Below are positions 1-8,312 of a stretch of DNA of 64,000 bases, piece by piece. The notes beneath the pieces were generated by a model. That model made no database searches. It had not been told where the DNA came from and saw only the letters and a list, made by a program, of their open reading frames with translations. Each line of letters opens with the position of its first letter. The stretch's first letter is position 1. Source of the DNA: Nodosilinea sp. PGN35 (lineage in GTDB: Bacteria; Cyanobacteriota; Cyanobacteriia; Phormidesmidales; Phormidesmidaceae); contig NZ_JAQKQJ010000015.1 of the NCBI RefSeq assembly GCF_029109325.1, positions 340,133 through 404,132 on the forward strand. The letters run 5' to 3'. The position numbers and the translations under genes were made by a program.

Positions 1-237
1 CTCCAGTTCACTCTGGCTCTGGCGGAGACGTTCTACCAGTTCGATGCCGTCAATATCGGGCAGACCAATATCGACAATAGCAATGTCGGGTCGCTCGGTT
101 TCGAGCAGGCTCAGGCCCCTGGTTCCGTTGGCGGCTTCGCCCACTACGGTCATGTCGGGTACCCGCTGAAGGGCGGCTTTGAGACCTAGTCGGGTGAGGT
201 CGTGGTCTTCAATGAGTACAATGCGAATGTCTGTCAT
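1..237 (-). CDS. NarL/FixJ-type response regulator, receiver domain (partial, 3' end outside window)
   Basis: The first 79 residues of a two-component response regulator run off the left edge of the window. A receiver (CheY-like) fold is readable: an acidic pair at D11/D13, the motif IVDIGLPDIDG with the likely phospho-acceptor D56, and the LIEDHDLTRLG start typical of NarL/FixJ regulators. The output domain lies outside the window, so a LuxR-type HTH is expected but not seen. It is divergent from the ethylene-binding-domain histidine kinase across about 220 bp, which makes the kinase a plausible partner. The ATG at 237 is the first start compatible with the receiver fold. Confidence 0.85.
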   Translation of the reverse strand, partial: MTDIRIVLIEDHDLTRLGLKAALQRVPDMTVVGEAANGTRGLSLLETERPDIAIVDIGLPDIDGIELVERLRQSQSELE

Positions 238-459
238 TAGGTGGCCTCCTAAACGAGGCATTAGAAAAGGTTTGGGCGGCTCGTCATCGCCCAGAGTGCC
301 CCGATTATGGACTAACTATAGGGTATCAGCACGTACCTCTGGGCAGACCTGGGCTACGACGGGGCTATATCCCAAGATAGACTTTGCTCTGCCAAAGGGC
401 TACTGCCTCAAAACTAGACTAGCGGCGAAATAAATACCTCTCACGATAGGGATAGGGCC

Positions 460-2610
460 ATGGGTGAATACTGGCAGGCGTTGCAACTGGGGCCATACAT
501 TCCCCACGGCCACTGCTATCTGTGGCAGCCGGGCCTGGTGTGGCTACATCTGTTATCGGATGCGCTAATTGCGCTGTCGTACTGGATGATTGCCGGGGCC
601 TTGATGTACTTTGTGCAAAGGCGACCCGATGTCCCCTTTAAGCCTCTGTTTTGGTTATTTGCGGCTTTTATTGCGGCCTGCGGGGCCACCCACCTGCTCT
701 CGGTGTGGACGCTGTGGTTTCCCACCTACTGGGTGTCGGGAACGATGAAGGCGCTGACCGCGCTGGTCTCGCTGGCTACGGCGCTGGAGCTGGTGCCTCG
801 GCTGCCGCTGGCTCTGGCCCTGCCCAATGCCACGCAGCTGATGGATATGAATCGGGCGCTACAGGCGGAGATTGGCGATCGCAAGCAGGCCGAAGCCAGC
901 CTGCGGGCCGCCGAGCTGGAGGTACGGCAGCTCAACCAAACCCTAGAAGAGCGGGTGCAGCGCCGCACCGCCCAGCTAGAAGCGGCCAAGCAGCAGATCG
1001 AAACGCTGCTGGAGCAGGAGCGCCAGGCCCGCATGTCTCTACAGGCCACCACCACCAGTCTGGAGGAAACGGCAGAGCGGTTGAATCTGGCTTTAAGCGC
1101 CGCCCAGATGGGCTCCTGGGACTGGCAGCTTGACACCAATACCCAGGTTTGGTCACCGCAAACGGAGCGCATCATGGGCTTCGAGCCCGGTGCGGTTGCC
1201 CACACCGCTGAGGCCTGGGCCGAGCGGGTGCACCCGGAGGATCTGCCGGGGATTCAGGGGTTGGTGCAGGCGGCGATCGCCAGCCAAACCGAGTTTGTGG
1301 GGCAGTACCGCCTGCGGTGGCCCGACAACAGCTGGCACTGGATTAGCGCCTACGGTCGAGTGGTAGCAGTTCAAGAGGGCCGCACCCAGCGCCTGGTGGG
1401 CGTCGTGCAAGATATCACCGTCGCCAAGCAGGCCGAACTCGATTTGCAGGCCAGCGAGCGGCGGTTTCGGGCTGTCTTTGAGCAGGCGGCGGTGGGCATG
1501 GCCCGCCTCGACTGGCAGGGGCACTGGATTCAGGTAAACCAGAAGTTTTGCGATATTTTGGGCTATCGCCCCGAGGAGTTAATCAACCGCTCCTTTCAGT
1601 CGATCACCTACGAGGGCGATCGCCTGAAAGATGAGTACTACTACCACCAGCTGCTCACCGAGCACACCCCCTGCCAGTTTGAGAAACGCTACCTCCACAG
1701 AGACGGCACCCCCGTTTGGACGCTGGTCACAGCGTCGGTTGAAAACGACGAAGCCGACTGCCCCCTGGCATTTATTGCCATCATCGAAGATATTGAAGAC
1801 CGTAAGGCCGCCCAGGAGGAGCTGCTGCGCCGGGCTGACGAGATGGCCAACACCAACCTGATGCTGGCCCACACCACCGCCATGCTGGAGCAGCGCAACG
1901 CCGAACTCGACCAGTTTGCCTACGTGGCCTCCCATGACCTGAAGGCACCCCTGCGGGCCATTTCCAATCTAGCCGACTGGATTGGTGAGGATCTGGAAGG
2001 ACAAATACCGGCGGAGAACCGCCGCCAGCTCGACCTCCTGCGCAGTCGTGTCCAGCGCATGGAAGCTCTGATCAACGGCCTGCTGGAGTACTCGCGGGTA
2101 GGGCGTCGCCAGCGCAGCTGGGTGGCCGTAGACCTCAACCTGCTGGTGGCCAACGTGGTCGATTCCCTCGACCCGCCGGAGCATTTTCAGGTCAAGGTAC
2201 CGACTGATATGCCTACCTGCTACAGCCATAAAACGGCCCTCGGGCAGGTGTTTGCCAACCTGATTAGCAATGCCATTAAGCACCACCACTGCGCTGGCGA
2301 AGCCTGCTCAAAGGGCAACGGGGGCACCGTATGCGTCACCTGGCAAGACCAGGGCCAATGGCTTGAGTTTGCCGTCGCTGACGATGGCCCCGGCATTGCT
2401 CCCCAGTACCACGACAAAATTTTCACCATCTTTCAAACCCTCAAGGCCCGCGACGACTTTGAGAGCACTGGGGTTGGCCTGGCGGTGGTCAAAAAAATTG
2501 TCGAGGCCGAGAAGGGTCGTGTGTGGCTGAATTCGACTGTGGGCGAAGGCACCACGTTTTACTTCACCTGGCCTTTTCACAAAACTCCACCGGTCGAGGA
2601 TGAAGACTAG
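460..2610 (+). CDS. Ethylene-receptor-type PAS sensor histidine kinase
   Basis: A 716-residue membrane histidine kinase. Residues ~20-120 form three transmembrane helices matching the ethylene-binding domain of plant ETR1 and Synechocystis Slr1212. With a constant +9 offset, the ETR1 residues D25, Y32, F58, F61, I62, C65 and H69 correspond here to D34, Y41, F67, F70, I71, C74 and H78, inside the motif CGATHL; C and H are the Cu(I) ligands. A coiled coil (~130-205) follows, then two PAS/PAC modules (~205-325 and ~333-455), a HisKA domain with H492 in ASHDLKAPLR, and an HATPase domain with the N box (LISNAIKHH), the G1 box DDGPGIAP and the G2 box TGVGLAV. No receiver or GAF domain is fused. Ethylene or Cu binding is inferred from conserved residues. 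The likely partner is the divergent NarL-type regulator. The function of ethylene sensing in this organism is unknown. Confidence 0.93.
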   Translation: MGEYWQALQLGPYIPHGHCYLWQPGLVWLHLLSDALIALSYWMIAGALMYFVQRRPDVPFKPLFWLFAAFIAACGATHLLSVWTLWFPTYWVSGTMKALTALVSLATALELVPRLPLALALPNATQLMDMNRALQAEIGDRKQAEASLRAAELEVRQLNQTLEERVQRRTAQLEAAKQQIETLLEQERQARMSLQATTTSLEETAERLNLALSAAQMGSWDWQLDTNTQVWSPQTERIMGFEPGAVAHTAEAWAERVHPEDLPGIQGLVQAAIASQTEFVGQYRLRWPDNSWHWISAYGRVVAVQEGRTQRLVGVVQDITVAKQAELDLQASERRFRAVFEQAAVGMARLDWQGHWIQVNQKFCDILGYRPEELINRSFQSITYEGDRLKDEYYYHQLLTEHTPCQFEKRYLHRDGTPVWTLVTASVENDEADCPLAFIAIIEDIEDRKAAQEELLRRADEMANTNLMLAHTTAMLEQRNAELDQFAYVASHDLKAPLRAISNLADWIGEDLEGQIPAENRRQLDLLRSRVQRMEALINGLLEYSRVGRRQRSWVAVDLNLLVANVVDSLDPPEHFQVKVPTDMPTCYSHKTALGQVFANLISNAIKHHHCAGEACSKGNGGTVCVTWQDQGQWLEFAVADDGPGIAPQYHDKIFTIFQTLKARDDFESTGVGLAVVKKIVEAEKGRVWLNSTVGEGTTFYFTWPFHKTPPVEDED

Positions 2611-2644
2611 GGGTGAGCGCCTGGGTGCTCATACCAATCGCCCA

Positions 2645-2735
2645 TGCCGCTGACGCAGCACCCCCAACCATGAAAATCGTAGGGTGCATCGCTGCGCGGA
2701 TGCACCATTGCCAGGGCTATTTTCAGAGCAAATCC
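2645..2735. repeat. Dispersed intergenic repeat, family 2, copy 1
   Basis: This ~90-bp spacer segment is closely similar to 47258-47348. Both carry the order GCACCCCCAA, then a hairpin (here GGTGCATC and GATGCACC around GCTGCGCG), then ATTGCCAGGG and AGCAAATC. It lies between the ethylene-receptor kinase and the CPBP protease gene. No coding content is seen. Confidence 0.7.
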
Positions 2736-2900
2736 GAGTGACGATTCGTATCACCCCTCATCTTGCTCCAGCTGTGGCGGCAAAAGCAGGGGCTGTCCTC
2801 AGCCCTAGCGGGCTGAGCTGTCAGGGTCGATCTCAGAAAATTTAAGCGGGTTTCCTCGGGCGCTTCGCTAAGATAGCAATGCCCCTAGCGTTGCGCTCCT

Positions 2901-3497
2901 GTGACCCAGCCGTCCCCCAGCCCCGACCCGCAGCTTGAACCTCTGACCCGTATGCAGGTGCTGGCGGCCATGGGTGTGACGGCGGTAGTGCTGCTGCTAA
3001 TCTCTAAGGCATGGCTGCATTTTGACCCGGCGGAGCTGATGCCGATGCGGTTGGCCTGGGCGGATGGGCTGCTGGGGCTGGGGCTGGGGCTGGCCATTAC
3101 CCTGGCCAGCGGCATGGTATACCGGCTTTGGCCTGCCTACCGCAACAGTGCCGATACCTACTTGACTATGGTACTTCAGCCCCTCCAGTGGCCCGATTTG
3201 ATTTGGCTCGGCCTGCTACCAGGTCTGAGCGAAGAACTACTATTTCGCGGCGTCATGCTGCCCGCCATCGGCATGAACAGTCTGGGTATTGCAGTGTCAG
3301 CGGCGAGCTTTGGGGTGCTGCACCTGAGCAGTTTGCAGCAGTGGACCTACGTGGTGTGGGCTACTGCCATTGGGCTGGTGCTGGCGATCGCGGCGGTGCT
3401 AACCGGCAACCTGCTGGTGCCGATTGTGGCTCACACGGTGACCAATCTGGCCTCTAGCGTGGTGTGGAAGCTGCGCCAGCAGAGCACAACGGCATGA
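2901..3497 (+). CDS. CPBP-family intramembrane metalloprotease
   Basis: A 198-residue membrane protein of the CPBP (CAAX protease/bacteriocin-processing, Abi) family of glutamic-type intramembrane proteases. All three family motifs are present: EELLFR with E111/E112 and R116, FGVLHL with H141, and HTVTN with H178 and N182, each in a predicted membrane helix. Several other hydrophobic helices precede them. Translation starts at a GTG; no better in-frame ATG lies upstream. Cyanobacterial members are common and mostly uncharacterised; possible roles are prenyl-protein or bacteriocin-type peptide processing. The gene stands alone between repeat-rich spacers. Confidence 0.88.
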   Translation: MTQPSPSPDPQLEPLTRMQVLAAMGVTAVVLLLISKAWLHFDPAELMPMRLAWADGLLGLGLGLAITLASGMVYRLWPAYRNSADTYLTMVLQPLQWPDLIWLGLLPGLSEELLFRGVMLPAIGMNSLGIAVSAASFGVLHLSSLQQWTYVVWATAIGLVLAIAAVLTGNLLVPIVAHTVTNLASSVVWKLRQQSTTA

Positions 3498-3898
3498 TTT
3501 GGGGAAATTGGGTCTTGAGCTTGGGTATAGGGTGTAGGGTCTACGGTTTAAGGAGTACAGTACCCCTGGTTCTATCCCTCTAACCCTGTACCCTATACCC
3601 CTTGCATACAGTTGTCAGGGCTTCCTGGCAATGTCAGCGGAATTCGGAATTTGGTATACCGCTATCCAAAAAATCTGTTTATTCTGTCTGAAGAGCATAG
3701 CGCTGGGCGCACCCTCGACTTTGCTCTCGCGAACTGACGTAGCGGTAGATCGACTTTACTCGGCCGTGACCCCGGCTGTGGATGGTCCACTGCGGCCGAT
3801 GGGGCTTCGCTAGCTGGGTGACAGAACCCCCATGGTGTTTGCGATTAAGCTAACCCCACTAAACCATTAGCCCTAATTGGGATGTGAGCAGGTTGTCG
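3498..3898. other. Intergenic region with hairpin repeat
   Basis: About 400 bp without a convincing gene. Near its left end (3523-3600) two 18-bp arms, GGGTATAGGGTGTAGGGT and ACCCTGTACCCTATACCC, pair at 16 of 18 positions. A related hairpin occurs at 37191-37240. The remainder shows no recognised promoter or RNA. Confidence 0.6.
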
Positions 3899-4399
3899 AT
3901 GGATTGCAGCGCTATTCAATTTCAGTACAGCGATCAGTTTTCTGCCGCTGATTTAGACCAGCTGGTGCAGCTGTTTCAGGCAGCGGCGTTTTGGGCCAAA
4001 GATCGCACGCGAGCCGATATGGAAACGGCGATCGCCCACAGCTATCCCGTTGCTACCGCCTGGGACGGTGCTACGCTGATTGGCTTTGCCCGCGCCACCT
4101 CCGACGGTGTGTTTCGCGCCACCATTTGGGATGTGGTGATTGCCCCCGACTACCAGGGAGGCGGGCTGGGCCGCAAGCTGGTGCAAACCCTGGTGGCGCA
4201 TCCCCACATGAGCCGAGTAGAGCGGGTCTATTTAATGACCACCCACCAGCAGGGCTTCTATGCGCGCATTGGCTTTGAAGAAAATCCCTCGACCACAATG
4301 GTGTTATACAACAGCGCCGAGATTGAAATGCTGCCGCCCCTAAGTCAGCCCAATGAACTGACGAGTGAGCTGACAGTCGATGAGGTCACGGTTGGTTAA
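3899..4399 (+). CDS. GNAT N-acetyltransferase, Ycf52/SNAT-like
   Basis: A compact GCN5-related N-acetyltransferase of about 166 residues. The acetyl-CoA-binding motif A is clear: WDVVIAPDYQGGGLGRKL, with the Q/R-x-x-G-x-G/A signature read as QGGGLG. The C-terminal motif B contains GFYARIGFEE. The overall pattern resembles the cyanobacterial/plastid Ycf52 group, which includes enzymes reported to have serotonin N-acetyltransferase activity; the substrate here cannot be read from sequence. The ATG at 3899 is preferred because AGCAGG lies upstream; an in-frame GTG at 3884 would add five residues. It sits just upstream of the DAHP synthase gene. Confidence 0.82.
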   Translation: MDCSAIQFQYSDQFSAADLDQLVQLFQAAAFWAKDRTRADMETAIAHSYPVATAWDGATLIGFARATSDGVFRATIWDVVIAPDYQGGGLGRKLVQTLVAHPHMSRVERVYLMTTHQQGFYARIGFEENPSTTMVLYNSAEIEMLPPLSQPNELTSELTVDEVTVG

Positions 4400-4499
4400 A
4401 AACTCGCTGCCGCAACCTAACCCTGGTGGGGAGTAAGGTACGCTACCATTTTGTAGACCAGGCTCCGTGGTGGAGTCTCCGTTAGTTAGGCTAATTTCA

Positions 4500-5570
4500 A
4501 TGCACCAAACCCAGGATCTTCACGTTGTTGAGACGCGTCCCCTAGTCAGCCCGGCGCTGCTGCACCACGAGTTTCCCATGTCGGCGGAGGCGGCGACGCT
4601 GGTGGCTGAGGCCCGCGATCGCATTCGCCACATTCTCTACAACGAAGACCGCCGCCTGCTCGTCATCGTCGGCCCCTGCTCGGTGCACGACATCGACGCT
4701 GCCTACGAGTACGGCCAAAAGCTGGTCAACCTGCGCCACGAGCTCTCGGGCCAGCTCGAAATCATCATGCGGGTCTACTTCGAGAAGCCCCGCACCAACG
4801 TCGGCTGGAAGGGCCTGATTAACGATCCCCACCTCGACGGCAGCTACGACATCAATACCGGCCTGCGCCTGGCCCGCAAGCTGCTGCTTGACCTGGCCCA
4901 GATGGGGTTACCCGCCGCCACCGAGCTGCTCGACCCGGTGACGCCGCAGTATATTGCCGATCTGATCGCCTGGACTGCGATCGGCGCTCGCACCACCGAA
5001 AGCCAAACCCACCGCGAAATGGCCTCGGGCCTCTCGATGCCCATCGGCTTTAAAAACAGCACCGACGGCAGCCTGCAAGCCGCTATGAATGCCATGGTGG
5101 CCGCCAGCCGTCCCCACCATTTCTTAGGCATCAACCACCACGGCCTGGCCAGCATTGTCACTACCACCGGCAACCCCGACGGCCATCTAGTGCTGCGCGG
5201 CGGCAAGGGCGGCCCCAATTTCAGCGACGAACACGTGGTTAAAGCTGCCGAAGAAATGGCCAAGCTCAAGCTCAACCACCGCATGATGATCGATTGCAGC
5301 CACGCCAACGCCAACAAAGACCACAACCGCCAGCTCAGCGTGCTGGAGGACGTTGCGACTCAGGTTCGGAACGGCTCCCGCAATATTCTTGGAGTGATGA
5401 TTGAGAGCCACCTCAAGGCGGGCAATCAGTCGATTCCTGATAACCTGCGGCAGCTGACCTACGGCCAGAGCATTACTGATGCCTGCGTCGATTTCGACAC
5501 TACAGCGGTGATGCTGCGCCAGCTAGCCAGTGCGGTAGAGCCATCTTTGCAGGCAGCTCCCCTCGGTTAA
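4500..5570 (+). CDS. aroF: 3-deoxy-7-phosphoheptulonate (DAHP) synthase, class I
   Basis: This enzyme condenses phosphoenolpyruvate and erythrose 4-phosphate in the first step of the shikimate pathway, supplying aromatic amino acids, quinones and tocopherol. The ~356-residue length fits the class I AroF/G/H family. Readable signatures are VGPCSVHD, RVYFEKPRTNVGWKG, ATELLDPVTP, GARTTESQTHRE, GFKNSTDGSLQ and DCSHANANKDH, which hold the PEP- and metal-binding residues. The start at 4500 (MHQTQDLHVVETRPL) matches family N-termini; an in-frame GTG at 4467 is less likely. It is monocistronic as far as visible, with a hairpin just downstream. The isozyme's feedback specificity cannot be told from sequence. 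Confidence 0.93.
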   Translation: MHQTQDLHVVETRPLVSPALLHHEFPMSAEAATLVAEARDRIRHILYNEDRRLLVIVGPCSVHDIDAAYEYGQKLVNLRHELSGQLEIIMRVYFEKPRTNVGWKGLINDPHLDGSYDINTGLRLARKLLLDLAQMGLPAATELLDPVTPQYIADLIAWTAIGARTTESQTHREMASGLSMPIGFKNSTDGSLQAAMNAMVAASRPHHFLGINHHGLASIVTTTGNPDGHLVLRGGKGGPNFSDEHVVKAAEEMAKLKLNHRMMIDCSHANANKDHNRQLSVLEDVATQVRNGSRNILGVMIESHLKAGNQSIPDNLRQLTYGQSITDACVDFDTTAVMLRQLASAVEPSLQAAPLG

Positions 5571-5587
5571 GAGTTCTCCCACGTCTT

Positions 5588-5623
5588 CGTAGCGGTGGGA
5601 CGGCCTTCCCTCCTACCGCTACG
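5588..5623 (+). terminator. Hairpin downstream of DAHP synthase
   Basis: A perfect 9-bp stem (CGTAGCGGT and ACCGCTACG) with an 18-nt loop lies 17 nt after the aroF stop. There is no T-tract, so it is either a weak terminator or a repeat-type hairpin. Confidence 0.4.
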
Positions 5624-5676
5624 GTTCTCAATGAGGATCAGCTGACAGCCGACGCCTTTAGCTGTGATTTGGCCAG

Positions 5677-5969
5677 ATGAACGTAATCTACTCCATTGAG
5701 GGGCTTGAGTTTGAATGGGATGAGGATAAGGCAGAAAGCAACTTTGCAAAGCATGGCGTTCACTTTAAGAAGCTGCCGAAGCTTTTCTTGACCCTTTTTA
5801 TCAAGTTGGCGATGCGTCGAGGCAAGGGGAAGAGCGCAGCTTTATTTTGGACTACTCGCTAACCCCCAGATTATTGCTTGCGGTTTATGTTGAAAGAGGA
5901 ACCAGAACACGAATTATTTCAGCCCGAATAGCCACTCGTTCTGAGCGATACCTATATGAACAGTCCTGA
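5677..5969 (+). pseudogene. BrnT-type toxin, frameshifted
   Basis: The first frame encodes the classic BrnT start with FEWDEDKAESNFAKHGVHF. The similarity then continues in another frame from about 5772: AAEAFLDPFYQ, then GEERSFILDYSL, then RTRIISARIATRSERYLYEQ, ending at TGA 5967-5969. One base appears to be missing within 5761-5773, so the intact toxin of about 97 residues is split; the first frame stops at 5862. BrnT toxins are RelE-fold ribonucleases paired with a BrnA antitoxin encoded just downstream, as here. The defect could be genuine decay or a sequencing error. Both frames retain full family character, which suggests a recent event. Confidence 0.8.
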
Positions 5970-6264
5970 TGAAACGTTTGAGCTGAAGGTCAATGTTCGC
6001 CCTTCTGAGGCGGTGTCGGTCAGGATACCTATTGATACGCTGGCAGATTTGCGGGCGATCGCTAGTAAAAAAGACATGTCCCTAGAGGGGCTAATCAAGT
6101 TCTACGTCGGTCAGGGGTTAAGGGCTGATATAACTTAATTGCGGGCAGATCAAACCCTGAATGCTGCCCATCAGGTTCTAGCCGAACATCTCAAATCCGG
6201 CGAGGATGCTGCCAAGATTGTCAATGAAATTCGCCAGCGAAGCATAACTGGTGCTGCTGGTTAG
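5956..6264 (+). pseudogene. BrnA/CopG-type antitoxin, interrupted by an in-frame stop
   Basis: The reading frame starts at 5956, overlapping the toxin end by 14 nt. It encodes a ribbon-helix-helix-like protein with VSVRIPIDTLADL and MSLEGLIKFYVGQGLRAD. A TAA codon stops it at 6136-6138 after 60 residues, but the same frame stays open to 6264 with LNAAHQVLAEHLKSGEDAA and KIVNEIRQRS, the expected C-terminal part of such antitoxins. The intact form would have 102 codons. A nonsense change has therefore truncated the antitoxin. Together with the frameshifted toxin, this looks like a toxin-antitoxin locus in decay; the 60-residue product might still bind DNA. Confidence 0.75.
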
Positions 6265-6379
6265 AATTAGGCCACTAGATTAATCCTGATCGTTTACGAG
6301 GATTGAGGCCCAAACCCAATTTCTTTGACAGCAGAGATACTCAGCCAGACGCGGTGGGTATGCGATCGCCCTGACCACG

Positions 6380-6397
6380 AAGAACAGCTCTGTTCTT
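6380..6397 (-). terminator. Perfect 8-bp hairpin after the orphan antitoxin gene
   Basis: AAGAACAG and CTGTTCTT are separated by only two bases, immediately beyond the stop of the gene at 6401. No T-run follows on the minus strand, so terminator function is tentative. Confidence 0.35.
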
Positions 6398-6400
6398 GCG

Positions 6401-6667
6401 CTAACGATTATGAACCACAAACTGGTGTAGCAGGTTGGCAATCATGGTTTGCAAAGGTGTTTCGGTCTGCTTGGCTAGGGCCTGTAGAAACTGAAGATCT
6501 TGAGAAGGGATCTCAACTTTAATTTCCTGTAGTTCCCCCAACTGAACTTGGGAATAGCGTTGATAGCGTTTAATTTCCTGCTCAAGATTGGCAACCGAAA
6601 GCCATTCATCGTTTTCCACAGATGTCAATAGCTCTTGTTCTTCTGGTGTGAGTTTTATGTCCTCCAT
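6401..6667 (-). CDS. CopG/BrnA-like antitoxin (orphan)
   Basis: An 88-residue small protein beginning MEDIKLTPEEQELL, with a C-terminal stretch EIKVEIPSQDLQFLQALA followed by TPLQTMIANLLHQFV. This is the strand-helix-helix pattern of CopG-type antitoxins found widely in cyanobacteria. An AGGAGG sequence lies just upstream of the ATG. No toxin gene is recognised beside it: the 130 bp upstream hold no family member and the next minus-strand gene encodes another small protein. It is either an orphan antitoxin or a pair whose toxin has been lost. Confidence 0.65.
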   Translation of the reverse strand: MEDIKLTPEEQELLTSVENDEWLSVANLEQEIKRYQRYSQVQLGELQEIKVEIPSQDLQFLQALAKQTETPLQTMIANLLHQFVVHNR

Positions 6668-6798
6668 CTATCCTCCTAGATATTTTTTCTTCATCTTGCG
6701 ATCGCATCATCCCTGGCTGGTAGAATTGCAGAATTTTGCTGGAAGGAGTAAACAACGGTGTGGCCAGAGCCTTAGGTGGTGGTGCTATCGATCATTCT

Positions 6799-6984
6799 TT
6801 AATGAGTTACAGCCTTCCACCAATTACCTAAAACGCCAGAGTGAGAAACCTGGCGAAAATAGTCTATGAGTTCCTGCGAATCCATAGCACTTGTATCCTC
6901 ATAGATTTGAGTCTGAGCATTTTGCTTAAACTCTAGACAGTCAAACTTTTTTTGAGGGGAAGATAAATTATTCGTTGTTGTCAT
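6799..6984 (-). CDS. Small cyanobacterial protein, possible antitoxin-like
   Basis: About 61 residues, starting MTTTNNLSSPQKKFDCLEF and containing NAQTQIYEDTSAMDSQELIDY followed by FRQ and GVLGNWW. The pattern xFxCLEFKxxxQxxIYE...QELIDYFRQ...LGxWW recurs in short cyanobacterial proteins often seen near toxin genes. That link is from memory of the family, so no biochemical function is claimed. The ATG at 6984 is preferred over one nine codons upstream because the family similarity begins there. It lies in the lower-GC patch with other toxin-antitoxin debris. Confidence 0.5.
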   Translation of the reverse strand: MTTTNNLSSPQKKFDCLEFKQNAQTQIYEDTSAMDSQELIDYFRQVSHSGVLGNWWKAVTH

Positions 6985-7079
6985 TGAGGATGACCTCTTT
7001 GGGGGAGACAATGGTTAAGATGCCGTAGCTATTTAGCAGATTTGCTTGACTGAATTGCTTCATTTTGTCGAAGCGGATA

Positions 7080-8183
7080 TCAAAAACCCCAAGGTAGCTC
7101 TGGGTGAGCTTCCTTAAGCTCAAGAACTCGATCAATGCCGTTCAAGAAGAAATACTGGATTTCCTTAACTTGATCTTTTTCACCTAAAAAGTCTTGCAGA
7201 CTTTTCCGGATAGCTATATGAGGCCATTCTGCTGAGGAATCCAGCCAGTCACCTTGCCAAAGATTATTTGGATTAGCTACGATTCCCTCCAAAATATTGA
7301 AAGCCTCTTTTCCATTAGGAGAACTTTTGTGCAACTGAAGACATACTTTTACATCAGGATATAGCAAATCGCTTTCTTGAGTTAAATCAAAGTAGCCTAA
7401 CATCAGGATGAAATCATTACCTGAAAAATTTACGTGATAGGCAAGGCGAGGCCATATTTTGTAATGTTTGTAGGCGATTGGAAAGGATGACATTCTTTGG
7501 TTTGGAAAGGTCTTTTTCAATTTCCCTTCCACCTCACCAACTAATGTTTCTTCCATAACCGACAAGGCATGTCTGAAATTCAACATTGCCAGGATGTCAG
7601 CTGCTGAGAACTGATTATCTTGGTTCATTTTCTCTTCTCGCATAAAACTTTTGATTTCTTGAATAAGGTAATCTTCTTTGCGACTATCTATAAAACGGTA
7701 GAATAGATACCATCTGGTTTGAATAAATTTAAGATGTTGAAGCAAGTTAGAAGCTTGAGCATTTTCCTGGAAATCATCGACAGCCTCAAAGCTTCGCGTA
7801 ATATACACTAATATTTTCTTGCCGGAATCATTTTCCTGGCAAAGTATTTCTGCATAATTGGTTAATTGAGATGGATTTTGAGTCGAACCAACTTTTGACT
7901 CAACAAAGATCAAAGTTCTTTGGCCTTGACTGTCCAGTTGAATGACTATATCAGGCCGACTGTCAGTTGCATGGTGGTCTAGTCCTGAATACGTTTTTTG
8001 ACTGGTTGCACTAAAAAAAGTGTAAGACTGAACTTCATTCAAGCTGATTGCACCAATGTTGCCCAGCCAAGCAACCGCTAAGTCCTTTTGATTGTTGAAT
8101 AGGTGAACAATTATTTCAGTGAAGAAATCCTCTGTGCGGCGTGGCACAGGATAGAGCTTGAGTAAGTTCTTAAACAGCGACAT
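7080..8183 (-). CDS. PD-(D/E)XK nuclease-fold protein
   Basis: A 367-residue protein with the PD-(D/E)XK catalytic core near the N-terminus: D78 in SRPDIVIQL, E95 and K97 in FVESKVGS, then Q106 and Y110 in QLTNYAEIL. This is the arrangement seen in restriction- and defence-related nucleases. The remaining ~250 residues have no domain I can name. Base composition is clearly more AT-rich than the surrounding genes, and the gene sits beside broken toxin-antitoxin loci, both consistent with horizontal acquisition. It stands alone: no methyltransferase or helicase partner is visible. A stand-alone defence or DNA-processing role is an inference. Confidence 0.7.
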   Translation of the reverse strand: MSLFKNLLKLYPVPRRTEDFFTEIIVHLFNNQKDLAVAWLGNIGAISLNEVQSYTFFSATSQKTYSGLDHHATDSRPDIVIQLDSQGQRTLIFVESKVGSTQNPSQLTNYAEILCQENDSGKKILVYITRSFEAVDDFQENAQASNLLQHLKFIQTRWYLFYRFIDSRKEDYLIQEIKSFMREEKMNQDNQFSAADILAMLNFRHALSVMEETLVGEVEGKLKKTFPNQRMSSFPIAYKHYKIWPRLAYHVNFSGNDFILMLGYFDLTQESDLLYPDVKVCLQLHKSSPNGKEAFNILEGIVANPNNLWQGDWLDSSAEWPHIAIRKSLQDFLGEKDQVKEIQYFFLNGIDRVLELKEAHPELPWGF

Positions 8184-8248
8184 GTTAGGTTCAACATCAA
8201 GGCTAGATTTTTTTATAAGATACTTTTTTGCTTGCCTAACTATAGCGA

Positions 8249-8278
8249 AAAGGGAGCAGGCTATCGCCCACTCCCTTT
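8249..8278 (-). terminator. Terminator-like hairpin downstream of chlH
   Basis: An 8-bp perfect stem, AAAGGGAG and CTCCCTTT, with a 14-nt loop lies 35 bp past the chlH stop. On the minus strand the 3' arm ends in CCCTTTT, a short T-run. Confidence 0.55.
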
Positions 8279-8312
8279 AAGTTTAGATAACCTTCATGCC
8301 TTTCAGTCAGGT

